The position numbers were made by a program, and so were the translations under genes. DNA of 64,000 nucleotides, taken from assembly GCA_028641055.1 (NCBI GenBank), contig CM054059.1, positions 47,194,477-47,258,476 of the forward strand, given 5' to 3'. The DNA comes from Alopecurus myosuroides. Lineage: Eukaryota; Streptophyta; Magnoliopsida; Poales; Poaceae. Shown piece after piece: positions 58,501 through 64,000 of this stretch. The notes beneath the pieces are model-generated. The model was not told where the DNA came from and ran no database searches. It worked only from the letters and a program-made list of their open reading frames with translations. The first letter of the stretch is position 1; each line of letters begins with the position of its first letter.

Positions 58501-61500
58501 GCTAGAAATGTACATGTATTATAATATGTCAAATCAAATTAGAACGGGATATCAAGTCAAGTTGCACTAACAAGATGCATCATGCAAACCACTTTCAGTT
58601 TGAGAAAAAATCAGATATGCAAATCTAAAAAAAGGGAGTATATATTTCTCAATTCGCTCTGCCTATATATGAGATGTCTAAGTTCACTTCATGGTAACAG
58701 TAACAAGATACTAGTGTCTAAGATATATACATAAACCGCGCAGCTGCACGGCTTGATAACTACTCCCTCCGTTCCTAAATATAAGATGTTTTAGCTTTTG
58801 TCTATTTTCTCATATTCGTATGCATCTAGATGGGTTTTAGTGTGTATGTTCACTCATTTTGAACCATACCTAGTCCACACCAAAACATCTAAAACATCTT
58901 ATATTATGGGACGGAAGGAGTAGTTGGTATAGTCCCAGCACTTTTCAGCTTCATCTTGTAAAATAAAGCTCCTTGTGCAACTATCCAGCAAATGCATCAA
59001 ATAAACAATCAAACAGCAGTACAGCACAGCACATCACAATCGCCTGAGCTCCATAGTCGCTAAAGTCAGAGTAAAGTTCCATGTAACCTACCCAGCACGA
59101 ACACTACGAGTGGTCAGTAAGTAAGCATTCGTGTGGACAAGGTTGGAAAGAAGCAGGAAGGACAGGTGAGAACCATCACGCATTTACAGTTGATTAATCT
59201 GTAATTCAGTCTCACCACGAGTTACCTAAATGTGAATACTCAAAAGAATCATGTTTTAAACACGTTATCATCTAGCACACAGTCATCAAGAATCTAATAC
59301 ATGTTAAGCAAGAAAAGATCTAAAGGTACATGGACAAATGATACATGATAAAATAAGAGAGTCATAAAGATTAGAGCAAGCCAGTAAGAACAGAAGTCCT
59401 GGCTCAGCCGAGTCAAGGAAGTAAAATACCGTCCGTTCCATCTTGCCAAATCTTTAGACTAGGCAGGGATGGGAAAGGAGGAAATATACAAGACACTGCT
59501 AGGCCTAGCCGTATTGATCTAGCCATGAGTTCTCAGCTATATTGAAGGAAATATTGTACAGTACACCACATATGATACAATATTGATCAGAAATAGCAAA
59601 CCAAAGATGGGAAAAAAGATTATTACATCTGCCTGATGCCTCAACAACAATTCCACCATTCTCACATTTCCTTTTTTAGCAGCAATGATTAGTGGTGTTC
59701 CTTGTTCACACATAGGGTCAACATAAGCTCCCCTGGACAATAATAACTCTGCTATTTCACATGTATCTGGATAAAGTACATGAAAATGCTCATGACACAT
59801 TACCATCAAGGATACGTTAAAAAGAATATGAATGATAGCTTATTACCTTGGGTGTTAGCTGCCCAATACCTGGCTGCATTTGAGTTGGTAGATGTGCCTG
59901 GATGAACAATTTAGTAGCTTACTATGTGCCAATATAACGAAACTGGAACTTTCAAAAGTACTGTCTTTTTAGCACGTAGAATTTACGATTGTATTCCTAT
60001 TTTTCCTTGTGATCTTTGTGGATTGAAATTAAAAAGCCACCATGTGTTTTTTATTTATATGTTTAGTAAGTAAAATATAACCATGGCCAATCGCCTAATA
60101 TTGCAAAAATATATCTGCAGAACATTTTTTACAAACTTATAAGCTAAAGTAACTATGAAAAAAAAATAGTGGTTTTTACAAGCAGTAAGCCAAATGGGAA
60201 AATTATTGTAGCATAGGTAGGACCTAAAAAGGCTTTCAGCTGCTGAACAACAAAATCTGATCCAGGCCAATGGTTAAGCATAGGAAACACAGCAAACAAA
60301 AAAGAAAAATAACTGACCATACCCGACCAGCCAGACCGAAATTGTTTTTCCAAGCCAAGGATTGACATTTTAAGCCTACGTCGAGTCTTGCTCAGCTGTA
60401 TTTATGTGTTTTGTTTGAGGGAAAAGTTTGTGCAAATCACATTCTGTTGAACTAGCAACCTGAATAAATAAAACATCGAATGATAATGGTTTATATTGTC
60501 TTTAGATTGACGACACTAACTATTAGACCAAAATCACCACCTTTAGTTAATCGCTACAAAAGTACAATGTGCATGACCAAGAAACGAAGAGCTGAAACTT
60601 ACTGCAGGACACATATCGCAACCAGTTTTGGGTAAAATATGAAGCAGAACAGTTTAGGCAGCGCGAATAAATTTGCAGGCAACAAAAATAGAAAGCTACA
60701 TACCAGGGGCAAAAAAAAAACCTGTCATTGTAGCATAATGTAGCGCAGTAATCCCATTTATATGTGCTTTGTTTGGCTTAGCACCACGATCAAGAAGAAA
60801 CCTTACAACTGATGTAGATCCACAACCATATATTGCATATGACAGAGGTGCACCTAGCAAGAGCACAAGAATGGAAAACATTTGAGCAGAATGATCAACA
60901 ATCCGTGCTTCCAATCAACAAAAAGCGATAGATAATCAAGAGAAGCTGCATGCTAAAACATCACGGAAATAGGTTACACATAAGTTAAAACGAACAGCAA
61001 AAAAATCGCTCGTGATGCCACCATTGATGTCCATGCTACCACGCAAGATTGTACTTTATAGATCCATGATTCAGCATGGATTTCACAGAAGCAAACAATC
61101 TGAAGCACTTTCTTAAGAAACACAGAAATTCCTCTCTGCTTTATTGCAAAAACTATTAAATCACAAAAAAAATTGGTTTGTGTTTAGGATGTAAAAAACT
61201 GATAGGTGGCGATCAGGTGATGGCCTCCAGCCTCTTAGCTAGGAAACAAAGGCGCTTAGAAAAATTAACTACCAATGGCACTCCAAAACAACCAGAGTCA
61301 CTGCAACAAATTTTCAGCAACTGTTCTGGGAAACAAAATAAATAAAACATCACTCAGTGGCCTCTGAACCAGAGGCACGCATCAATCCAGCACTTTTAAG
61401 TCAAAACGGTGCTAGTGACGAACAAAAATTACCATCCATGCCAGGGGCGTTGACGTTGAGGCGGAGTTCGTCGACCAGGAACTTGCACATCTCCAGTCTG

Positions 61501-61866
61501 CCGGCCCACGCCGCCCTGTGGAGCGGCCCACAGGCACCGAAGATCTCTGGGTTCTTGATCCCCGCCAGCGTCTCTTCCACGCCTTTCCCCGACTTCCTGA
61601 GCTGCCTCACGAGCTCTGCGAATACAACCACCCCCGGAAAACAGAAACCTCGTCAGATCCGCGACCATCGAAACCCAATCCAGAGCGGCGGGAGCAGGGG
61701 GCTTACTCCTCAGGCCTGGGATGTTGCCGAAGGTGGCGTCTTCGAGCGTCTGCACGGCCGCCCATTCATCCTTGGAGAGCGTGCGGTTCCCGAACCTCAT
61801 CCGCTGCCGGGATGTGATCATGGAGGCGGGGATCGGCTGATGCAAACCGGGGATCTGCTTCTTCAT
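33736..61866 (-). CDS. Ankyrin-repeat protein with C-terminal TPR-like module, ten exons
   Basis: Host gene, probably a soluble scaffold: ankyrin and TPR repeats bind other proteins, and the partner is unknown. Exons in order: 61866-61707, 61615-61433, 60853-60722, 59766-59627, 57515-57429, 57314-57189, 34523-34407, 34342-34241, 34070-33900, 33807-33736. All introns are GT..AG and every junction keeps frame, giving about 429 residues (421 if exon 7 ends at 34431). Exon 1 has FGNRTLSKDEWAAVQTLEDA. Exons 2-7 hold about six ankyrin repeats (GPLHRAAWAGRLEMCKFLV, NGITALHYA, GTPLIIAAKKGNVRMVELLL, TPLILAAFYGFTCAIKCLL, LGRTAAEVAATQGW). Exons 8-10 give a TPR-like part (GDAAFKENNYADALALYTK; TLYAKRSLCWL). 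ATG 62052 is an in-frame upstream alternative with a low-complexity extension. I know this ankyrin-TPR layout from plant proteins but cannot give a gene name. Confidence 0.85.
35140..35208 (+). mobile_element. Older LINE 3' tail, left part (right part 56863-56886)
   Basis: TCCTAGGAGGCTTGTAACC..TTTTCAATGAAACG resembles the 3' end of the younger LINE (CCTAGGAGGATTGTAA..TTTTCAATAAAATG at 56768-56812). The continuation after the younger LINE, AAAAGCTTTTTGCGTTTTCTC, resembles its last bases too. So the younger LINE entered the tail of a related older, heavily truncated LINE. Confidence 0.65.
35806..35810. repeat. Target-site duplication CCGTG, left copy of the gypsy element
   Basis: CCGTG is repeated at 51058-51062 after the other LTR. 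Confidence 0.88.
35811..36674 (-). repeat. Gypsy 3' LTR (left)
   Basis: 864 bp. On the minus strand it contains GAGTATATAAGG (TATA about 36142-36149), lost from the other LTR. GTGAACAGTGCC is duplicated near 36390. The word CCGAGTAG/CTACTCGG occurs repeatedly. A purine tract, minus CTTCGGGGACTGC (36675-36687), lies just inside. Confidence 0.9.
36675..37367 (+). promoter_or_regulatory. Promoter and leader of the antisense gene, with TATA box at 37199-37206
   Basis: Between the gypsy LTR and the antisense gene lies about 0.5 kb of spacer and then TATAAATA (37199-37206) in the context GGCGGTATAAATACCCCC. A C/T-rich leader of about 135 bases leads to ATG 37368. TATA spacing and leader look like a normal plant promoter pointing away from the LTR. 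Confidence 0.7.
37368..42611 (+). pseudogene. Antisense accessory gene of the gypsy element, eight exons
   Basis: A gene opposite to gag-pol. Exons: 37368-38275, 38656-38785, 38927-39134, 39251-40598, 40779-40935, 41017-41100, 41179-41559, 41665-42611, all with GT..AG and consistent phases. Exon 1 carries the domain known in plants as putative gypsy-type transposon (Transposase_28-like: RHPVSELVPTPQEGKHIVFL, FLNHYGLQPHHLPPNAIVML). The middle is acidic and Lys/Ala-rich; exons 5-8 are coiled coil, ending in an acidic, Ala/Thr-rich tail. The model is one base short of 1,388 codons. That base is lost near 37,695, where the reading moves to another frame. Stops at 40368-40370, 40383-40385 and 41475-41477 also break it. 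Function unknown; antisense ORFs are reported for Tat elements. Confidence 0.78.
38378..38605 (+). repeat. About 60-bp tandem repeat in intron 1 of the antisense gene
   Basis: Four copies of TTAGGCTTC(A/G)TGTGCTTTGTG..GCACGCCCTGC(C/T)GAGTAGCGCAC follow each other; the last is incomplete. Confidence 0.8.
42612..43283. other. Spacer between the antisense gene and integrase end (convergent 3' ends)
   Basis: About 670 bases without coding signs. The antisense gene and pol end towards each other here. AGTCCCCGAG near 43211 is another copy of the purine-tract-like word. Confidence 0.5.
43284..46763 (-). pseudogene. pol: Gypsy pol: RT, RNase H, integrase, broken
   Basis: RT starts near 46726 (FAWSNEDLPG) with CVDYTDLNKACPKDHFLLP and FIDAYSGFHQI. 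The frame shifts at about 46220, and VYVDDIVIKT (catalytic YVDD, about 46171) follows. An RNase H type region runs to an in-frame TAG (45318-45320). A second RNase H domain (MHFDGSKVKEGLGAG, GDSDLVVQQV) covers 45314-44940. A repetitive linker (44800-44690) and the integrase zinc region (HQGECGHHASSRALV, about 44360) precede the integrase core (DMVGPF, TDNGTNF, NGQVERAN; 44254-43517), then a C-terminal chromatin-like segment (FREGDMVLRLV) to 43284. Two RNase H domains are a known feature of Tat elements. At least three frameshifts and one stop. Confidence 0.85.
44690..44800 (-). repeat. 24-bp tandem repeat in the gypsy pol linker
   Basis: The plus-strand unit AGTCCCCGAGTAAGGAGTGGC, with small changes, occurs about five times. 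In the pol frame it encodes a repeated Gly-Thr-Ala-Thr-Pro-Tyr-Ser-type heptamer/octamer. Its minus-strand core CTCGGGGACTGCC resembles the element's own purine tract. Confidence 0.75.
46766..50150 (-). pseudogene. gag: Gypsy gag and protease, frameshifted
   Basis: Gag forms the particle and the protease matures it. Reading leftward from the PBS, the frame is open through a Glu-rich coiled coil (about 49650-49550) to 49054. It shifts to 49033-48455 with the retrotransposon gag core (KNFQLARGTKSYNGSTKPED, WLNNLPKNSINCWLDF) and shifts again to 48388. Then come an Asn/Arg-rich nucleocapsid-like stretch (about 47760-47600) and a protease-like region with LIENGSSINIVY (47360-47325), where the usual Asp-Ser/Thr-Gly reads Asn-Gly-Ser, so the catalytic Asp may be lost. 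TAG at 46766-46768 ends the frame, although RT follows in the same frame. Confidence 0.8.
50163..50180 (-). promoter_or_regulatory. Gypsy primer binding site
   Basis: Minus TGGCGCCCATCGTGGGGC lies two bases inside the right LTR. The TGGCGCCC start is the usual PBS type of Tat-like gypsy elements in grasses. Confidence 0.75.
50183..51057 (-). repeat. Gypsy 5' LTR (right), TATA deleted
   Basis: 875 bp. Compared with the left LTR it lacks nine bases (TTATATACT on plus, at about 50545) that include the TATA box, and it has an extra 32-bp tandem unit (CAGTA(T/C)AAATGTTCTTGCTACC... near 50403-50465). Being the 5' LTR it would have to drive the element. Confidence 0.88.
51058..51062. repeat. Target-site duplication CCGTG, right copy of the gypsy element
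   Basis: Matches 35806-35810; LINE ORF1 resumes right after it. Confidence 0.88.
53191..56740 (+). pseudogene. LINE ORF2: endonuclease, reverse transcriptase, zf-RVT, frameshifted
   Basis: ATG 53191 starts an AP-type endonuclease (ILIWNIRGLNSRAR; CFQETKM; WMICGDFNLI) to about 53740, where the frame shifts. VSDHSPLLLDC (about 53862) closes that domain. RT follows: KAPGPDGFTAEFL (54550), YRPISLIHLIA (54731), then a frame change at about 54765, FDSISW (about 54943), GLRQGDPLSPQLF (55096) and the catalytic YADDVILF (55239-55262). The zinc-binding end has CPLCDQVLETMHHLVLECPF (56369). Another frame change near 56600 precedes the true C-terminus and the stop at 56738-56740. At least four breaks. 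Confidence 0.88.
57873..57998. repeat. G18 and C19 runs in inverted arrangement, intron 4
   Basis: A run of 18 G (57873-57890) and one of 19 C (57980-57998) are 89 bases apart. They could pair as a hairpin or form quadruplexes. The bases between show no other repeat. Confidence 0.85.
58763..58920. mobile_element. Stowaway-like MITE in intron 4
   Basis: 158 bp starting CTCCCTCCGTTCCTAAATAT and ending in ACGGAAGGAG. Terminal inverted repeats include CTCCCTCCGT and ATAAGATGTTTTAG/CTAAAACATCTTAT. It is flanked by TA (58761-58762 and 58921-58922). This matches the mariner-related Stowaway MITEs that are common in grasses. Confidence 0.9.
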
Positions 61867-62095
61867 TAGCTCCGGGTGAGATGGAACTTGGAAGCTTCTA
61901 GAAGGGTAGGGTTTGGCGAGGAGCTCGAGGGGAAGTGGGTGGGGAACGCGGGGTGAGGAATGGGAAAAGGCGGGAAGACTGAGGGGAGTACACAGGGGGT
62001 GGCGAGCCGGTGACGCTCGCAAGCCAGCGAAGGCAGGATTTATCAGGTTCATCCTGTTACACAACCTCTGCCGGCTGGCCGGTCTCGAGGGTGTG

Positions 62096-62338
62096 TGACG
62101 GCGACGGCGTAGATGAACAACACACGAACAAGAAAAAAAAGGGACACAGGGTGTGGACACAACAAAATCTTTATTGTTTTCTCTGTTCTGTTCCTAGACT
62201 ACTACGTACAGTGCCTCAATATATAACAGGAGGGTGAGACCCAAACGAACGTACAAAGTGGGGGAAACCCTAAGGCCTAGTTGGACTGGGCAAAGCCCAC
62301 CGAGTGGGCTGCCACCTCCTGGCCCAAGTTTCCCAACA
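62096..62338 (-). repeat. 3' LTR of a copia element next to the ankyrin gene
   Basis: On minus the LTR starts TGTTGGGAAACTTGGGCC at 62338, right after the purine tract CCCAAGGGGGAG (62350-62339). It ends in a CACACA string near 62092-62096; the exact base cannot be fixed because the other LTR is outside the window. About 243 bp. On minus it has TTATATATTG (about 62227-62218), a TATA-like box, and AATAAAG near 62177. Confidence 0.8.
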
Positions 62339-62593
62339 CTCCCCCTTGGGTATCATCCGTATAGCCATGCCTCAAAACTCCGAAAAACCCAGTGGGAAAA
62401 AATATGGAGAAAAAGCACATGGTATACTATTGCTATGTTGCACGAATTGCCTCATTAAAAACCTCGTGTGAGAAACTTCATAAAACTCACTTAAGGAAAA
62501 AAGAGTACAACTCACTTAACCATTAAGTTAAGTACTCAATCATCGGGATTGAGATTTTAGCGATGAGTTTTGTGAAGATTCTCCCCCTGAACC
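62339..62593 (-). other. Copia 3' untranslated region with polypurine tract
   Basis: About 250 bases between the pol stop and the LTR. It contains a GGGGGAGAATC tract right after pol (minus, about 62587-62577) and the terminal AAGGGGGAG at the LTR. Confidence 0.7.
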
Positions 62594-64000
62594 TTACATC
62601 TCCCTAAGTCTCATCATACCAATTCCACGAACACATCTCTCGAAAGAAGATGCAGGTAATGATTTAGTGAACAAATCAGCAAGATTTTCACACGACTTAG
62701 TATGTAGGATTTTTACTTCATTCAACTTCTGCAACTCATGTGCGTAGAAGAATTTGGGGTTGATATGCTTCGTGAGATTGCTCTTCACATAACCCGTCTG
62801 GACTTGTGCAATACAAGCGGCATTATCTTCATAGATAATAGTGGGGGTTTGGACGGTGTTCAGCCCACATGACAGCTGGATGTGGCCGATCACCCGTCGA
62901 AGCCATACACACTCACGTGATGCTTCATATAGTGATATGATTTCCGAGTGGTTCGTCGAAGTTGACACTAGGCTTTGCTTAGACGATTTCCAGGAAATAG
63001 CGGTTCCTCCACAAAGGAAAACATATCCAGTTTGAGACTTGGATGTGTGCGGGTCCGAAAGGTACCCAGCATCAGCATAGCCTACAACCGTGAGGTCTTG
63101 ATTCCTCCGGTAAAACAAGCCAAGATCTTTAGTCCCTTGCAGGTATCGGAAGATGTCCTTAACGCCTTTCCAATGCCTCTTGGTAGGCTCAGAACTGTAC
63201 CTAGCAAGCAAATTGACAGCGAACGCAATGTCCGGCCGTGTGCAATTCGCGAGGTACATGAGTGCGCCAACTGCACTCAAGTAGGGGAATTCTGGTCCCA
63301 GAATTTCCTCCCCCTCTTCCTTAGGCCTGAACGGGTCCTTATCCTGCTGTAAAGATCTCCCGGTCATCGGGGTCTTAGAAGTATATGCCTTGTCAAATCC
63401 AAATCTTTCCAACACCTTCTGGGTGTAGGCAGACTGGTGCACTAAGATCCCAGCAGGGGAATGTTCAAGTTGCAAACCTAGGCAGAACTTAGTTTTGCCT
63501 AAGTCTTTCATTTCGAATTCCGACATCAGGTAGGAACTCGCTTCCTCAATATCCTCAGGTGTACCGATTATATTCAAATCGTCCACGTACACCGAGATAA
63601 TACAGAAACCATCTTGTGATCTCCGTATAAAAACACATGGGCAATCTTCATTGCTCGTGTAGCCCTTGTGATGAAGGAAATCGCTTAAACGATTATACCA
63701 CATCCTACCTGACTGTTTAAGTCCATACAGTGACTTCTTAAGCTGAACACTGTATAAACCTCTGTTAGCTCTATCTTGGTTCGGGACAGGGATACCTTCG
63801 GGTACCTTCATGTATATGTCTGAATCCAAATTACCATAGAGGTAAGCGGTGACAACATCCATAAGTTTCATTGTCAAGTCCAAGTTTACTGCCATTGAGA
63901 TCAAGTATCTAAAGGTAATTCCATTCATGACTGGGGAGTAAGTTTCCTCGAAGTCGACACCTGGTCGCTGGGAGAAACCTTGAGCAACGAGCCTTGCTTT
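62594..64000 (-). CDS. pol: Copia pol, C-terminal part: RT and RNase H (cut by window edge)
   Basis: The frame is open from the window edge ([17 protein letters not shown] at 64000) to the stop at 62594. RT motifs: VVTAYLYGNLDSDIYMKVPEG, LKKSLYGLKQSGRMWYNRL and catalytic YVDDLNIIG (about 63590). RNase H: GYADAGYLSDPHTSKSQTGY, SSKQSLVSTSTNHSEI, YEDNAACIAQVQTG and ADLFTKSLP. It is uninterrupted, so the element may be fairly recent. Its RT differs from that of the Sireviruses in this window and belongs to another copia lineage that I do not name. The part upstream is outside the window. Confidence 0.88.
   Translation of the reverse strand, partial: KARLVAQGFSQRPGVDFEETYSPVMNGITFRYLISMAVNLDLTMKLMDVVTAYLYGNLDSDIYMKVPEGIPVPNQDRANRGLYSVQLKKSLYGLKQSGRMWYNRLSDFLHHKGYTSNEDCPCVFIRRSQDGFCIISVYVDDLNIIGTPEDIEEASSYLMSEFEMKDLGKTKFCLGLQLEHSPAGILVHQSAYTQKVLERFGFDKAYTSKTPMTGRSLQQDKDPFRPKEEGEEILGPEFPYLSAVGALMYLANCTRPDIAFAVNLLARYSSEPTKRHWKGVKDIFRYLQGTKDLGLFYRRNQDLTVVGYADAGYLSDPHTSKSQTGYVFLCGGTAISWKSSKQSLVSTSTNHSEIISLYEASRECVWLRRVIGHIQLSCGLNTVQTPTIIYEDNAACIAQVQTGYVKSNLTKHINPKFFYAHELQKLNEVKILHTKSCENLADLFTKSLPASSFERCVRGIGMMRLREM

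Larger units (their letters stand above)
57189..61866 (-). other. Ankyrin gene, exons 1-6 and introns 1-5
   Basis: Exon lengths are 160, 183, 132, 140, 87 and 126 bases. The phase pattern is 1, 1, 1, 0, 0, 0. Donors include GTAAGC, GTAATT, GTTTTT (weak), GTAATA, GTGCAG and GTGAGT. Intron 4 (57516-59626) carries the G/C run pair and the MITE. Introns 2 and 3 (61432-60854, 60721-59767) are AT-rich, with nothing else recognised. Confidence 0.82.

Noticed and set aside
61357..61869. Plus-strand 170-codon frame over the ankyrin gene's first exons
   Set aside because: Antisense to two exons with clear ankyrin motifs and splice sites; no protein features of its own.

Overview
The window looks like repeat-dense intergenic and intronic DNA from a grass (Poaceae). 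It holds envelope-bearing Sirevirus (Ty1/copia) elements, a Tat-type Ty3/gypsy element with an antisense accessory gene, L1-type LINEs, a Stowaway-like MITE, CACTA and MULE remnants, and one intron-rich plant gene. Splice sites are ordinary plant GT..AG. I cannot name the species.

Left part (1-26506): after a CACTA-like end (to 1550) lies a complete Sirevirus at 1959-26501 (TSD CCAAC). A second, younger Sirevirus at 3113-15138 (TSD TCATT) is inserted in its 5' LTR. Both have LTRs, an initiator-Met PBS, gag, pol and a third, env-like gene. In both elements the env-like gene has a tiny first coding exon and a phase-1 intron. The pol-env spacers share a conserved segment that ends in a GGTGGC-UNCG-GCCACC hairpin. 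The older element is badly broken. The younger has LTRs that differ at only about 5 positions, yet carries one single-base frameshift in gag and one in pol.

Middle (26507-33620): a degenerate minisatellite, a minus-strand LINE fragment, a probable LTR remnant, a minus-strand MULE transposase remnant, an AT-rich duplicated stretch and a short plus-strand LINE 3' end.

Right part (33736-61866, minus strand): a ten-exon host gene for an ankyrin-repeat protein with a C-terminal TPR-like module, about 429 residues. All exon junctions keep frame. Intron 6 is 22.7 kb. It holds a 6.4-kb plus-strand LINE (TSD ATGAAACGAAACAC) that landed in an older LINE tail and was itself split by a 15.2-kb Tat-like gypsy element (35811-51057, minus strand, TSD CCGTG). 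Without these the intron would be about 1.0 kb. The gypsy element carries an eight-exon gene on its opposite strand (37368-42611) with its own TATA box.

Right edge (about 62096-64000): the 3' part of another copia element, minus strand. Its 3' LTR ends a few tens to about 230 bases upstream of the host gene's candidate start codons, in the same orientation, so it could act as the gene's promoter.

All domain calls come from reading motifs by eye; no database search was run.
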